This document shows, one piece after another, positions 30,660 to 41,332 of a DNA stretch of 64,000 bases. The stretch comes from Zooshikella harenae (GTDB lineage: Bacteria > Pseudomonadota > Gammaproteobacteria > Pseudomonadales > Zooshikellaceae). Numbering within the stretch: position 1 is the stretch's first letter; every line of letters begins with the position of its first letter. The notes below the pieces were generated by a model. The model had not been told where the DNA came from and ran no database searches. It worked only from the letters and a program-made list of their open reading frames with translations. The translations under genes and the position numbers were made by a program. Location of the stretch: the NCBI RefSeq assembly GCF_018837975.1, contig NZ_JAGSOY010000004.1, positions 1-64,000 of the forward strand, written 5' to 3'.

Positions 30660-31139
30660 ATGGATAAAACGACAACCACTCTACCTTCCGCCCCACTATG
30701 GCGACGTATTGCTGCTATGTTTTATGATACGTTGTTACTTCTTGCCTTGACCCTGCTAACGACTGGCCTGTACTTGTTTGCTCTCGTACTCATTTTGGGG
30801 GCAGAAGAGGTTAAAATTAGATCTGCACAAAATGCCTTTGACCCGCTATTAGCCTCAATCCTCTTATTTGTCTTATTTGGCTTTTTCGCCAAATTCTGGA
30901 CCGTCAGCGGTCAAACATTAGGCATGCAAGTTTGGCGCGTGAGAGTGCAAAATGTAGATGGCACAATGATTCGTTTAAATCAGTGTTTGCTTCGTTTTAT
31001 GATAGGAATGGTCTCTCTTGGCCTAGGAGGCTTAGGCTTTTGGTGGATGCTAATTGATAAAGACAAAAAAACATGGCATGACCGTTACTCCATGTCAAAT
31101 GTTGTATTATTACCTCCTAAGCCTAAAAAAAGGTCATAA
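30660..31139 (+). CDS. RDD family membrane protein
   Basis: Three hydrophobic segments with the family pattern: N-terminal LWRRIAAMFYDTLLLLALTLL (Arg and Asp giving the RDD name), a second segment near residues 55-75, and a third after the GQTLGMQVWRVRV motif. It ends DKDKKTWHDRYSMSNVVLLP, also typical. 159 residues. RDD proteins are inner-membrane proteins, some proposed as Na+/H+ antiporters; the role here is unknown. In Pseudomonas a similar gene sits between queA/tRNA-Leu and lptG. Confidence 0.85.
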   Translation: MDKTTTTLPSAPLWRRIAAMFYDTLLLLALTLLTTGLYLFALVLILGAEEVKIRSAQNAFDPLLASILLFVLFGFFAKFWTVSGQTLGMQVWRVRVQNVDGTMIRLNQCLLRFMIGMVSLGLGGLGFWWMLIDKDKKTWHDRYSMSNVVLLPPKPKKRS

Positions 31140-31259
31140 GCGAATTAGCACACTCTGCTATCCCCTAACACAATATCTTAGATTTCAGAATATAAATATA
31201 CCTTAGCCCCGACACTGAAACCTGTGGGGCAAGGCCAATGTGTGTTTATGAGCTGAAAC

Positions 31260-32324
31260 TTAACCCGCTCGACGTAAGAGAACACCCCCAACCAATATAC
31301 AAATTATGATCGGTGCTAAAATGGCAAGTAATGGGTGAAAGCCAAAAACTAGGCTAGATGGCCCCAATAAGTCCTGCAAAATACTAAACACTAGACCAAC
31401 AACAACGCCAGTAAAAACCCTCAGCCCCATTGTCACTGTTCGCAAAGGACCAAAAATAAATGAGATACCAATAAGGACTAAAGCAATCACTGCCAGAGGC
31501 TGCATAACCTTACGCCAAAACGCCAGCTCATATTCACCAGCATTTAGCCCTTGCGCGTTAAGATAAGCAACATAGGTATAAAGTCCTTGTATGGCCAAAT
31601 CATCGGGCTTAACAACGACAACATTTAGCAGTTCTCTGGAAAGTGAAGTATTCCACTCCAGCCTTGGGAGTGTAACTGTGGTAACTTGGTCATTCTCAAA
31701 CTTATTCAGGGTTATATTCTGCAGAACCCAGTGATCACCCTGATAAATAGCTTGCTCAGCGAAACTAGATTCAAGCAACTCTCGCTGTTTATTAAACTTC
31801 ATCCGTGTAACACCGTGTAACTTACCATTAGGTTCAACGGCATTAAAACGCATGAACTCATTCCCTTCTCTATGCCAAAGTCCCTGCTGAGTAAAGCTTT
31901 GTTCTCCATCACCACTACGCGCAATTGCACGCCCACTATCAGCCAGCTGCTCAGTCAAAGGTGCAACATATTCACCAATCGCTAAACCTACACAAATAAT
32001 AAGCAATGTTGGCTTTAACACTGCGACTAATATTCGCGTTAGCGACACACCTGCTGCTCGCATTACTACCAGTTCACTATTACTGGCCAATGCACCTAAA
32101 CCAACCAAACAACCAATCATGGCTGAAAAGGGAATAAACTGATAAATGCGTTTTGGAATCGTCAACAGCGTATATTCCAACACTTCAGCCATTTGATAGT
32201 CTGCACGCATACTTTCTAACTGTGCGACAAAGCCAAACAATGTATCCAGCGCCACAATAATGAGTAAAACGACCAGCACAGCACCAAGCACATGACGACC
32301 AATATAACGATCTAAACGACGCAC
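31260..32324 (-). CDS. lptG: LPS transport permease LptG
   Basis: Inner-membrane subunit of LptB2FG, which extracts lipopolysaccharide for export to the outer membrane. Six membrane segments flank a periplasmic beta-jellyroll domain (about residues 130-260). 354 residues, usual length. GTG start at 32322-32324, four bases after the lptF stop, so the two are coupled. In most LPS-producing gammaproteobacteria lptF and lptG are adjacent as here. Confidence 0.94.
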   Translation of the reverse strand: MRRLDRYIGRHVLGAVLVVLLIIVALDTLFGFVAQLESMRADYQMAEVLEYTLLTIPKRIYQFIPFSAMIGCLVGLGALASNSELVVMRAAGVSLTRILVAVLKPTLLIICVGLAIGEYVAPLTEQLADSGRAIARSGDGEQSFTQQGLWHREGNEFMRFNAVEPNGKLHGVTRMKFNKQRELLESSFAEQAIYQGDHWVLQNITLNKFENDQVTTVTLPRLEWNTSLSRELLNVVVVKPDDLAIQGLYTYVAYLNAQGLNAGEYELAFWRKVMQPLAVIALVLIGISFIFGPLRTVTMGLRVFTGVVVGLVFSILQDLLGPSSLVFGFHPLLAILAPIIICILVGGVLLRRAG

Positions 32325-32328
32325 TGGC

Positions 32329-33441
32329 TTAACCCTCCTGCGCTACGGGCTGTGTTTTGCGCTTAAAAATATGTGGCAAGTTATCCTTGCTAAGAAGCAG
32401 CCAGGCAACACCAATGAAGATAAGGTGTGCAGGCCATAATACGGGGAAAGCATTCACTTTGCCGTCTTCAATTGCTCCTTTTAACCCAATCAGTATCGCA
32501 AGATAAAGCAAGTAAATTAACACCGCAGGCAATAGCTTTAAAAAGCGTCCTTGTCGGGGATTCACTTTACTGAGAGGAACAGCCAGCAAGGTAATGACCA
32601 ATACAATAATAGGCAGTGAAAGACGCCACTGTAATTCAGCCTGATGTTCTGGCTTATCAGAATGCCATAAGACACTTGTTGCAATTGCTTTTTCTTTCGG
32701 GCTTTCTTTTGTTACTTTACTTTCAGGCATCTTGATGCCGTACACCTTATACTTGGTCACTCTATAATCAGGCTGACCTGGCGTACCATCATAACGATAC
32801 CCATTATGCAGCATTAAATAACGCGAGCCTGTTGCCTCATCTATTTGCTGAGAACCCTCCTCAGCGACTAAAACCGTCAAGCGTCGTTTAGTATCATCAG
32901 GATTACTGTGTGAAATAAACACATTCCGCATACGCTGGCGGTCATCAAACAACTCTTCTGTATACGTCACACGTCCAGCACCTTCTTGCCCCTGAAAACG
33001 GCCAGGCACTAAGGTTTCAAATTCTGTCATGGCATCCTGTTGAGCAAAAATATTCTCAACATGGTTTGCCCCCCAAGGGCTAACCACAATGCCCATAAAC
33101 CCAACCAGGATAGCAATAAGCGTTGCTGGTATCAGGGTTAACTTAAGTATCTGGTTTTGACTAACCCCACAAGCAGTTAATATAGCCATCTCGCTTTCCA
33201 CGTACAGACGACCATACGCGAGCAATATGCCTAAAAATAAACCTAGGGGGATAATTAGTTCTAAAAAGCCTGGCAGCCGGTAGCCCATAATGGCAAACAA
33301 AAAATCCGCCCGTAACTGCCCAGTGGCAGCTTCGCTCAAATAACGGATAAAGCGACCACTCATAATAATTAGCAGTAGTACACCACTGACGGCTGCCATT
33401 GTGTAGACAACTTCTTTTGCCAAATACCGAAAAATAATCAA
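32329..33441 (-). CDS. lptF: LPS transport permease LptF
   Basis: Partner of LptG in the LPS-extracting ABC transporter. Begins with a membrane segment (YLAKEVVYTMAAVSGVLLLIIM), has a central jellyroll with GRFQGQEGAGRVTYTEE, then three C-terminal membrane segments. 370 residues. The start is a TTG at 33439-33441 with AGGAAAGGG upstream; no suitable ATG lies nearby. Divergent from pepA across 600 bp. Confidence 0.94.
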   Translation of the reverse strand: MIIFRYLAKEVVYTMAAVSGVLLLIIMSGRFIRYLSEAATGQLRADFLFAIMGYRLPGFLELIIPLGLFLGILLAYGRLYVESEMAILTACGVSQNQILKLTLIPATLIAILVGFMGIVVSPWGANHVENIFAQQDAMTEFETLVPGRFQGQEGAGRVTYTEELFDDRQRMRNVFISHSNPDDTKRRLTVLVAEEGSQQIDEATGSRYLMLHNGYRYDGTPGQPDYRVTKYKVYGIKMPESKVTKESPKEKAIATSVLWHSDKPEHQAELQWRLSLPIIVLVITLLAVPLSKVNPRQGRFLKLLPAVLIYLLYLAILIGLKGAIEDGKVNAFPVLWPAHLIFIGVAWLLLSKDNLPHIFKRKTQPVAQEG

Positions 33442-34043
33442 CGGCTGACGCCCTTTCCTATAGCCAATTCTAAAACCAGAAAGCCCAAAACTGCATAATG
33501 TGTAGTACAGTCATCCAAAATAAAAGGACAAATAGTACTGACTTAGCCACTCAGCGCATCATCACTAAAGCACTGAGCGTGAGACCACAAAGAACAACAA
33601 AAGTTACGTTTTTCAACTAGTTTACCCTCCCTCAACCAGACGAAACAGTGCATACACCGATTCACTCTTTTAGCTAAAGGCATGTATATTTGTGAACTAA
33701 GGAAACTAACTGATACACTAAGTCGCCAGAAGTGTGAATGTTTTTGCAGCATTGTTCAATACAAAACATAAGAAATCTCATCACTCTTCGTTCATTATCT
33801 GCAAAACTAATCACACCTACGCACTTTTAACATGCCCCATAGAGGATGGTTTAAAGGAGGCTAGCCAAACTCAGGCTAGAAAAATAGTACAACCAAATCA
33901 TCAAGTGTGCTGACGTTGCTACTCGTCGTTATGTTGAAGCAACTGAGTTCATTTATGTAGCTACGCGCACGTACTCTCCTCACATAAAACCAATCATGAC
34001 GGGGATACACCCTGTGTACTGACTTATCAATAATGGAGTATTC
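33442..34043. other. Divergent lptF-pepA intergenic region
   Basis: 602 bp without a convincing gene. A 69-codon minus-strand frame (33543-33752) lacks a ribosome site and any familiar motif. An inverted repeat CTAGCC / GGCTAG with a 7-nt loop lies at about 33861-33879. Promoters for lptF and pepA must be here but I could not fix them. Confidence 0.4.
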
Positions 34044-35540
34044 ATGGACTTCGTTACTAAATCCACTCACCCAAGCGAGCAATCGACAGACTGCTTAATT
34101 ACTGCAGTTTTCGCAAATCAAACGTTATCTACAACGGGTGAAGCACTGGACCAAGCAAGTGAAGGTTATTTAAGCCAAGTATTAAAACAAGGAGATATAA
34201 CAGGTAAATCAGGAGAAGTACTCCTACTACCACATGTTCCAAATGCTAACGCAAAGCGAGTATTACTGGTGGGTGCTGGTAAAGCAGAATCCTTAACCCC
34301 TAAAAAGTTCTTATCAATCGTCAACAGTGCAATCAGCTGCCTTTTGAATACAGCAAGTAAAAATGCTGTGATCACGTTAGCAGAAGATTTATCTGTTGGT
34401 GATCACGATAATTACTGGAAAGCACGACAAATTATTCAGGCTATTGGCCAGCAGCATTATTCGTTTGATCAGTTTAAAACAGATAAAAAAGCCTTAAAAA
34501 AATACGCGCTGACCAAAGTGACTTTCTGCCACAGCGAAAAAGATGAACAGCAAAGCCTGAAAAAAGCCTGTCAACATGGCAAAGCCCTCATCAATGGTAT
34601 TTATAAAGCCAAAGACTTAGGCAACCTTCCAGCCAATGTTTGTACACCACGTTACCTAGCAAAAGAAGCAAAAGCGTTAGAGAAAGACTTTAATAACGTT
34701 AAAGCAACAGCATTAACAGAAAAAGAGATAAAAGCGTTAAATATGGGTGCCTTTCTGTCTGTCACGGCTGGCACAGAAGAACCCCCTCGCCTTATTGTCG
34801 TGGAATATAATGGTGGTAAAAAAAGCCAAGCCCCTTATGTGCTAGTCGGTAAAGGTATTACCTTTGATAGTGGGGGGATCAGCTTAAAGCCTGCTGCCAA
34901 CATGGATGAGATGAAGTACGACATGTGTGGTGCTGCTAGTGTAATGGGCACATTACGTACTATTGTTGAGCTGCAGTTACCTATTAATGTTGTCGGCATC
35001 ATTGTTGCGGCAGAAAACCTTCCCAGTGGAAAAGCCACTAAACCAGGTGATATTGTCACCTCAATGTCAGGCCTTACCATTGAAATCCTGAATACCGATG
35101 CCGAAGGCCGCTTGGTACTTTGTGATGCACTAACATACGCTGAACGCTATAAGCCTGCAGCCGTTATTGACATTGCTACACTGACTGGTGCTTGCGTTGT
35201 GGCGTTAGGTGCACATACCTCAGCCCTCTGCAGTAATAATGATAAACTTGCCAACCAGCTACTTAATGCCAGTCAAAGTGCCTATGATCGGGCTTGGCAG
35301 CTTCCTCTTTGGGAAGATTATCAGGAGCAGCTTGATAGTCCATTTGCAGATATGGCTAACATTGGAGGACCCAAAGCAGGCACAATCACTGCGGCTTGCT
35401 TCTTGTCTCGCTTTACCAAAAGCTACCCTTGGGCACATTTAGATATCGCAGGTGTTGCTTGGACTGGAGGAGAGAAAAAAAATGCCTCTGGACGACCTGT
35501 TCCTTTGTTAACCCAGTATCTCATTGACCAAGCCAACTAA
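34044..35540 (+). CDS. pepA: Leucyl aminopeptidase PepA
   Basis: Family M17 aminopeptidase with two metal ions, hexameric and cytoplasmic; in some bacteria also a DNA-binding cofactor for site-specific recombination. The catalytic signature NTDAEGRLVLCDAL is present, with metal ligands in GKGITFDSGGISLKP. 498 residues, normal. ATG at 34044 with TGGAG upstream. Divergent from lptF and upstream of holC, a conserved arrangement. Confidence 0.96.
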   Translation: MDFVTKSTHPSEQSTDCLITAVFANQTLSTTGEALDQASEGYLSQVLKQGDITGKSGEVLLLPHVPNANAKRVLLVGAGKAESLTPKKFLSIVNSAISCLLNTASKNAVITLAEDLSVGDHDNYWKARQIIQAIGQQHYSFDQFKTDKKALKKYALTKVTFCHSEKDEQQSLKKACQHGKALINGIYKAKDLGNLPANVCTPRYLAKEAKALEKDFNNVKATALTEKEIKALNMGAFLSVTAGTEEPPRLIVVEYNGGKKSQAPYVLVGKGITFDSGGISLKPAANMDEMKYDMCGAASVMGTLRTIVELQLPINVVGIIVAAENLPSGKATKPGDIVTSMSGLTIEILNTDAEGRLVLCDALTYAERYKPAAVIDIATLTGACVVALGAHTSALCSNNDKLANQLLNASQSAYDRAWQLPLWEDYQEQLDSPFADMANIGGPKAGTITAACFLSRFTKSYPWAHLDIAGVAWTGGEKKNASGRPVPLLTQYLIDQAN

Positions 35541-35596
35541 CCTTTTAACTTAGCAAAATGGCTATTTTGGCTTTGAATCACTAAACTATACATCAC

Positions 35597-35634
35597 GTAT
35601 ACCCAAAGCAAACTTCTCATGCTTCTGGGTATAC
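35597..35634. repeat. Palindromic repeat after pepA (ATACCC/GGGTAT family)
   Basis: GTATACCCAAAGCA (35597-35610) is followed by a 9-nt loop and TGCTTCTGGGTATAC (35620-35634), an inverted repeat with one bulge. The ATACCCAAAGC sequence recurs on the minus strand near 465-475 and near 4240. It may also serve as a pepA terminator, but no T run follows. Confidence 0.55.
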
Positions 35635-35730
35635 GGATGGTAGAAACTAACTCGAATAAAGCATTTCGAGCCTATCTATTCTTTCTATCAGCCGATCTTT
35701 CCTTGCCACATACGAGTAGTAATAGTTTTT

Positions 35731-36180
35731 ATGCCTCGAGTTGACTTTTATATCGTCCAAGGCACCACACAAGATGCCCAATGGCAATTCGCTTGCCGAC
35801 TTATTGAAAAAGCCTACAAAATGGGGCACCACATTTATATACATTTAAATACTCAAGCTGATGCCCAACTTTTTGACCAACTTCTGTGGTCTTTCCGTGC
35901 TGATAGCTTTATCCCACACCAAGTTCTTGACGAGGAAAAAACAAGTTATCCCAATAATAAAGTGGCTATTGGCTGGCAAGGCCCACCTCATCCCCCTTAT
36001 GATGTTTTAATCAATTTAGCCAACACGATTCCTGAAGCATTATCACATTTTAACCGTGTCTCAGAAATCGTTTATGGTCATGAAGAAAGTCGCAAAAACT
36101 CTCGTAAGAACTTCATGATTTATCGTGAAAGTGGTTATCCTTTGCACACACATGACTTACGAAAAACGATGCGAGAATGA
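35731..36180 (+). CDS. holC: DNA polymerase III chi subunit
   Basis: Clamp-loader accessory subunit that contacts SSB. The start MPRVDFYIVQGTTQDAQWQFACRL and the following KAYKMGHHIYIHLNTQADAQ, LLWSFRADSFIPHQV match the chi family. 149 residues, normal. Weak ribosome site. Its stop overlaps the start of the next gene (ATGA), showing coupling. Confidence 0.92.
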   Translation: MPRVDFYIVQGTTQDAQWQFACRLIEKAYKMGHHIYIHLNTQADAQLFDQLLWSFRADSFIPHQVLDEEKTSYPNNKVAIGWQGPPHPPYDVLINLANTIPEALSHFNRVSEIVYGHEESRKNSRKNFMIYRESGYPLHTHDLRKTMRE

Positions 36181-36824
36181 CTAAGCTCAAACCATCCAGA
36201 GAAAAAACAGAAGCCTTAATTCATGACCTAGAGTCAATAAAGAGCCTTTTGGATGATGAACAACCCACTTTTACTCAAACACCAAGCACACCAGCATTCA
36301 ATCTTGTCAGTGCGAATGGTGAAATAGACAGTTTGGGTAACGCTGGCAAAACAGACAATACTGGTGAAACAGATCTCTTTTTTGTATCTGAGAGCTTAGT
36401 GTTTGATGATGATGGCGCATCGGTTCAGCGCTATGATGACAAGATCCCTACATTAGAAGATATTGCAGAAACTGATTTACAAACAGATCAGCAAGAAGTA
36501 CCTGAGTTACAAGAAATACCGACGCTAAATGGCTCAACAAACCCTTTTCTTCCTGTTGAGACTTTGGATAAACTTAGCAACCTCAAATCCACCAAGCTTC
36601 AGCAAGAAGCAGAACAACATAAACAGGCTATTTTTACTGAAGTGTCACAAGCAGAATCATTAAATCAAGCTAAAAAAAATAAACTGAAACGCGCTCTAGA
36701 GTTAGAGAGTGAGCTTATTTTACAAGAAATTATTGATGAATATATTCCGCAAATAGAAGCTGAGTTTCATAAGCGCTTACGTTCTGAAATACAGCAGATT
36801 GTTAACCGGTTTATGGATAATTAG
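36177..36824 (+). CDS. Conserved hypothetical protein between holC and valS
   Basis: 215 residues, overlapping holC by four bases. The N-terminal half is acidic and low in complexity (DDEQPTFTQTPSTPAFN, many Thr/Asp/Glu), and the C-terminal half is helical and coiled-coil-like (KLQQEAEQHKQAIFTEVSQA, ELESELILQEIIDEYIPQIE). It ends RLRSEIQQIVNRFMDN. No signal peptide. A gene of the same kind sits at this place in Pseudomonas (holC-hyp-valS), so it is ancestral. The function is not known to me. Confidence 0.8.
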   Translation: MTKLKPSREKTEALIHDLESIKSLLDDEQPTFTQTPSTPAFNLVSANGEIDSLGNAGKTDNTGETDLFFVSESLVFDDDGASVQRYDDKIPTLEDIAETDLQTDQQEVPELQEIPTLNGSTNPFLPVETLDKLSNLKSTKLQQEAEQHKQAIFTEVSQAESLNQAKKNKLKRALELESELILQEIIDEYIPQIEAEFHKRLRSEIQQIVNRFMDN

Positions 36825-37149
36825 GTCAACTCAATCTTATCTCTCCGGTTTCGGAGTATTACTTACATTCTATTTGCACTAATCTAATTACTTTATTATG
36901 CTCAACACACTTTGGTTTTACTAAGCCATTGTATTTAATAATTAACCCGATAAGCTATTCCACTCCATTTCCTGTGTATATACCCACAATCTTTTCTAGC
37001 TGAGGGAGATGGGTATCGTCATGTGGAGATGACCAAACACGCTACACTAAATAAGTTCCCATCTCTGCACAAAACTGGCACGCAAACCATTACCCTATGT
37101 ATAATCATCGGTTTGCATTTCTGGAAAAACGGTGAGTTTAGACACAACC
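36825..37149. other. Intergenic region before valS
   Basis: 325 bp with no gene seen. Contains a member of the repeat family: ATACCCA (36980-36986) facing TGGGTAT (37010-37016). Upstream promoter for valS presumably lies between it and the start; no clear box. Confidence 0.4.
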
Positions 37150-40008
37150 ATGGAAAAGACCTACCAACCACACGAGATTGAGCGCTCTTGGTATCAGTAC
37201 TGGGAGGAGAAAAACTACTTTGCACCCAGTGGTGAGGGTACATCCTATACCATTATGATCCCCCCCCCCAATGTCACAGGTTCACTGCATATGGGTCATG
37301 CCTTTCAGCAGTCCATTATGGATGCGCTGACACGCTATCGCCGTATGCAAGGTTACAATTCGTTGTGGCAAGTAGGTACAGACCACGCAGGTATTGCCAC
37401 GCAAATGGTGGTGGAACGCAAGCTTGCGGCAGAAGAAAGTAAATCCCGCCATGACCTTGGTAGAGATGCATTTATTGAAAAAGTGTGGGAATGGAAAGAA
37501 CAGTCGGGTAATACCATCACACAACAGATGCGCCGTTTGGGTAATTCCGTTGATTGGGAAACTGAACGTTTTACTATGGATGATGGCTTTTACAATGCCG
37601 TACAAGAAATCTTCATCCGTCTTCATGATGACGGTTTAATTTATCGTGGTAAACGACTGGTCAATTGGGACCCCAAATTACACACGGCCATTTCAGACCT
37701 TGAAGTTGAGTCTACTGAAGAGCAAGGCAGCCTGTGGCATTTCCGTTACCCGTTAGTAGATGGTGCGAAAACATTAGATGGCAGCGACTTTATTGTAGTA
37801 GCCACTACCCGTCCAGAAACCATGCTGGGTGATACTGCAGTTGCCGTAAACCCTAAAGATGACCGTTATCAGCACCTTATTGGCCAGTATGTTGAGTTAC
37901 CCGTCATTGGTCGTCGTATTCCTATTGTTGCTGATGACTATGTTGACCGCGAATTTGGGACTGGTTGTGTAAAAATCACCCCCGCTCATGACTTTAATGA
38001 CTACGAAGTAGGTAAGCGCCACCAGCTACCGCTGATTAATGTCATGACGATTAATGCTAACATTCGTGAACTTGCTGAAGTCTTTAACCTAGATGGTACG
38101 GTTAATACAACCGTCAGCAATGTCATTCCAGAACAATATCATGGTCTTGACCGCTTCAGTGCCCGCAAAAAGATTGTTAAAGAATTTGATAACCTGGGCT
38201 TTTTAGAAAAAATCGAGCCCCACTCTCTTAAAACCCCACGGGGTGACCGCTCTGGTGAAGTGATCGAGCCACTACTCACAGATCAGTGGTTTGTGAAAAT
38301 CAAACCGTTGGCTGAGCCTGCAATAAAAGCGGTTGAAGATGGCGATATCCAGTTCGTACCCAAACAGTATGAAAATATGTACTTCTCCTGGATGCGTGAC
38401 ATTCAGGATTGGTGTATTTCCCGTCAACTGTGGTGGGGTCACCGCATTCCTGCCTGGTACGACAATAATGGCAATGTCTATGTGGGCCGCTCTGAAGAAG
38501 AGGTTCGCAGTAAATATAAGCTGGCTGATGACCTAGCGTTAAGCCAGGACAATGATGTACTGGATACTTGGTTCTCCTCAGCATTATGGACCTTTGGTAC
38601 CCTTGGCTGGCCAGAAAACACCAAACGTCTTCAGACATTCCACCCAACTGATGTCTTAGTGACTGGTTTTGACATCATTTTCTTCTGGGTTGCCAGAATG
38701 ATTATGATGACAATGCACTTTATGAAAGACGAACAAGGAAATCCGCAGGTTCCCTTTAAAACAGTCTATGTCACAGGCTTAATTCGTGATGAAAACGGTC
38801 AAAAAATGTCGAAGACCAAAGGCAATGTATTAGATCCTTTGGACATGATTGACGGCATCAGCCTAAAAGACCTGCTTAATAAGCGTACTGGCAATATGAT
38901 GCAGCCACAACTTGCAGCGCGTATCAAGCAAAGTACACAAACACAATTCCCTGAAGGTATTGCGGCTCATGGCACAGATGCACTGCGCTATACGCTGTTC
39001 TCTCTTGCTTCAACAGGCCGTGACATCAACTGGGATATGAAGCGATTAGAAGGCTACCGCAATTTCTGTAACAAACTTTGGAATGCGGCACGTTATGTAT
39101 TAATGAATACTGAAGGCCAAGACTGTCGTCAAAATGGTGGTGAAGTTGACTACAGCCTAGCTGACCGTTGGATTGTTACTAAGCTTCAGCATACCGAAAA
39201 AGCAGTTTGTGATGCGATTGAGTCCTACCGCTTTGATTTAGCCAGCCAAGCATTGTATGAGTTTATCTGGAATGAATATTGCGACTGGTATTTAGAACTT
39301 TCAAAACCCGTACTATGGGATGAACATGCTACAGAAGAACAGCTTCGTGGTACACGCTATACCTTAGTACGTGTGCTGGAGGCAATCCTTCGCTTAGCGC
39401 ATCCTTTCATGCCATTTATCACTGAGGAAATTTGGCAACAAGTACGCTCACTGGCAGGCAAAGAAGGCGACACTATCATGCTACAGCCTTACCCCGCTTG
39501 CGATCCCAACAATATTGATGAAGCTGCTGTTGCTGAGTTGGAATGGGTAAAAGGTATCGTTGTTGCCATTCGTACCATTCGCAGTGAGATGAATATTAAG
39601 CCAAGCGCAGAAATTAATGTGCTGCTTAATAACACCACTGAACTGGATTCAAAACGTTTAGCAAACAATTATACCTTCCTCAAACGTCTGGCTAAATTGG
39701 CTGATATACAAATTTTACCTGCTGAAAGTAAAGCACCTGACATGGTTGCAACAAAACTAGTAGGAGATTTAGAAGTACTTGTTAGCATGGCTGACCTCGT
39801 TGATAAAACCGCTGAAATTGCTCGCTTACAAAAAGAAATTGATAAGCTTACCAAAGAGCAAACTCGGTTAAACAACAAATTAACCAATGATAACTTTATT
39901 AGCAAAGCCCCTGCCGTTGTTGTTGAAAAAGAGCAAAATAAACTGAAGGAAGTTGAAAATGCTCTGCAGAAATTCGCTGAGCAGCTCAACAAAATGCAAC
40001 AGTTGTAG
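37150..40008 (+). CDS. valS: Valyl-tRNA synthetase
   Basis: Class I enzyme charging tRNA-Val, with an editing domain. The HIGH-type motif is [15 protein letters not shown] (about residues 40-54), the KMSKS loop is [14 protein letters not shown], and a C-terminal coiled-coil arm ([20 protein letters not shown]) is present. About 952 residues from the ATG at 37150 ([18 protein letters not shown]), which matches the family; a GTG six codons upstream is possible. Normal length. Confidence 0.97.
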   Translation: MEKTYQPHEIERSWYQYWEEKNYFAPSGEGTSYTIMIPPPNVTGSLHMGHAFQQSIMDALTRYRRMQGYNSLWQVGTDHAGIATQMVVERKLAAEESKSRHDLGRDAFIEKVWEWKEQSGNTITQQMRRLGNSVDWETERFTMDDGFYNAVQEIFIRLHDDGLIYRGKRLVNWDPKLHTAISDLEVESTEEQGSLWHFRYPLVDGAKTLDGSDFIVVATTRPETMLGDTAVAVNPKDDRYQHLIGQYVELPVIGRRIPIVADDYVDREFGTGCVKITPAHDFNDYEVGKRHQLPLINVMTINANIRELAEVFNLDGTVNTTVSNVIPEQYHGLDRFSARKKIVKEFDNLGFLEKIEPHSLKTPRGDRSGEVIEPLLTDQWFVKIKPLAEPAIKAVEDGDIQFVPKQYENMYFSWMRDIQDWCISRQLWWGHRIPAWYDNNGNVYVGRSEEEVRSKYKLADDLALSQDNDVLDTWFSSALWTFGTLGWPENTKRLQTFHPTDVLVTGFDIIFFWVARMIMMTMHFMKDEQGNPQVPFKTVYVTGLIRDENGQKMSKTKGNVLDPLDMIDGISLKDLLNKRTGNMMQPQLAARIKQSTQTQFPEGIAAHGTDALRYTLFSLASTGRDINWDMKRLEGYRNFCNKLWNAARYVLMNTEGQDCRQNGGEVDYSLADRWIVTKLQHTEKAVCDAIESYRFDLASQALYEFIWNEYCDWYLELSKPVLWDEHATEEQLRGTRYTLVRVLEAILRLAHPFMPFITEEIWQQVRSLAGKEGDTIMLQPYPACDPNNIDEAAVAELEWVKGIVVAIRTIRSEMNIKPSAEINVLLNNTTELDSKRLANNYTFLKRLAKLADIQILPAESKAPDMVATKLVGDLEVLVSMADLVDKTAEIARLQKEIDKLTKEQTRLNNKLTNDNFISKAPAVVVEKEQNKLKEVENALQKFAEQLNKMQQL

Positions 40009-40048
40009 ATTTCTATTAAAAATTAGCCTTTTAAGTGGCTAGTCAAAA

Positions 40049-40080
40049 ATTTAAAAGGCAGCAAAAGCTGCCTTTTAAAT
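40049..40080. terminator. Bidirectional rho-independent terminator
   Basis: 14-bp inverted repeat (40049-40062 with 40067-40080), AAAA loop, with a GGCAGC/GCTGCC core flanked by A and T runs. Between the convergent valS and the lipoprotein gene. Confidence 0.85.
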
Positions 40081-40116
40081 ATCTGTAATTATTTGTCAAA
40101 CTGCCTCATATAACTA

Positions 40117-40524
40117 CTATTCATTCGTCTCAAGCAATTTCAAACCTGCAGATGGAATGCTATCAATCAAGTATATATAGTTTTTGCCCTTCTCAAAAAT
40201 CACATTAGTTTCTCTATAAAAAGGTATTGGTGCTAAAAAAATAGGCTGAAATGATTTGACACCCAGCTTGTGCTGGCCAGCAGATGCAAGAAAGCTGTAG
40301 GTTTCACCTCTAGCCAAAGTTACAATATGTTTATCATCATAATAAAATCGACCATCTAACCCTCCTCCGATAAAACTTGCATTACGCTTTATTGTGACTT
40401 TTACTCCATTCACCTTATTTACTTCTGGTGGTGACGAAACTATATTTTCCCGACTCACAGGATGATAAGAGGAAGCACAAGCTTGTAATAGTAAGGTGCA
40501 AGCAATAATAACTATTTTTTTCAT
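40117..40524 (-). CDS. Small lipoprotein, unknown
   Basis: 135 residues from ATG 40524. Lipoprotein signal peptide MKKIVIIACTLLLQACASS with lipobox LQAC. The mature part has a beta-rich appearance (GVKVTIKRNASFIGGGLDGRFYYDDKHIVTLARG), resembling proteins with a small conserved beta-sandwich (DUF2846-like). It ends with FEKGKNYIYLIDSIPSAGLKLLE. Codons upstream of Met are not part of the signal. Divergent function unknown; it follows the TrmB-like regulator on the same strand with 59 bp between. Confidence 0.7.
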   Translation of the reverse strand: MKKIVIIACTLLLQACASSYHPVSRENIVSSPPEVNKVNGVKVTIKRNASFIGGGLDGRFYYDDKHIVTLARGETYSFLASAGQHKLGVKSFQPIFLAPIPFYRETNVIFEKGKNYIYLIDSIPSAGLKLLETNE

Positions 40525-40583
40525 TCTACTAACTACATATTTGACGTTAAAAAAACAGAACCTGAATTTAATGAAAATAATCG

Positions 40584-41330
40584 TTATAGCAACCGCCATA
40601 ATGTATTAAACGATAATTTTAGCGCCTGACTGATTGCAGCTGACTCAATAACAACAGCGGTAGGGTAGTTGCCTTCCTGCAACGATATCATGGCACATTT
40701 AGGTGGGTAAATAGCGACATAGCTTGCTTGCCCTCCAATATCGCCATCATCAATCCATTTTCGTTCAGAGAGTGGTGCATCTTCTCCCCCTTCGCCAATG
40801 GCAATGGCTCTAACGCGAATATTGCGTTTTACACGTTGTAATGTGTAATTCGGAAAGGGGCGATAAAGATATTTACGGATGGCTTTTGAAGAGTAAACAT
40901 CGTAGCTTCTTGATTCACTTTTATCAGCAGTATTCAAGATATCTTTTAATACTCTCTCTATCCCTTCATCCCCTTCATAGTATTTAACTTGCGGGGAGCC
41001 TGTATCAGAACGAAGACGATTTAAGTCAGGAATCACATCATTGACCAGCTGTCGTGTTGCTGATCGAAGATTTTCCTGTTTATCATTCGCCAGCTCTAAA
41101 AGCTTATCTGGTGGTTCCGCACAAAAATGACGTCGTTTACCTTTTGGGTAAAAGCTAACTACGCCACGCTTTAGTAAATTTTTAAGAATTTCATGTGTAG
41201 TACCACGGTTGATACCTGATTGGTCTGCAATATCGCGAATAGAAGCTGTACCTAGCGTCAACAACGCACAATAGATATCCACTTCACGATCTTCAAAGTC
41301 TAGCTGTGCCAATACCTGTTTTATATTCAT
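40584..41330 (-). CDS. TrmB-like transcriptional regulator
   Basis: 248 residues from ATG 41330. The N-terminal TrmB-type winged helix is clear: VDIYCALLTLGTASIRDIADQSGINRGTTHEILKNLLKRGVV. A charged linker and a C-terminal effector-like domain (about 115-248) follow. That domain contains YYEGDEGIERVLKDIL, typical for the TrmB/phospholipase-D-like sensor fold. TrmB proteins are best known as sugar-responsive regulators in archaea. The gene is divergent from glmS, and two matching inverted repeats lie between them, one touching its own start. This suggests it regulates itself and glmS, with an amino-sugar signal as inference only. Confidence 0.8.
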   Translation of the reverse strand: MNIKQVLAQLDFEDREVDIYCALLTLGTASIRDIADQSGINRGTTHEILKNLLKRGVVSFYPKGKRRHFCAEPPDKLLELANDKQENLRSATRQLVNDVIPDLNRLRSDTGSPQVKYYEGDEGIERVLKDILNTADKSESRSYDVYSSKAIRKYLYRPFPNYTLQRVKRNIRVRAIAIGEGGEDAPLSERKWIDDGDIGGQASYVAIYPPKCAMISLQEGNYPTAVVIESAAISQALKLSFNTLWRLL

Positions 41331-41332
41331 AT

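Noticed and set aside
31206-31231. Hairpin GCCCC...GGGGC as lptG or RDD terminator
   Set aside because: Stem has a bulge and neither strand has a T run after it; not listed as terminator.
33543-33752. 69-codon minus-strand frame upstream of lptF
   Set aside because: No ribosome site, unusual Cys/Trp-rich composition, no family look.
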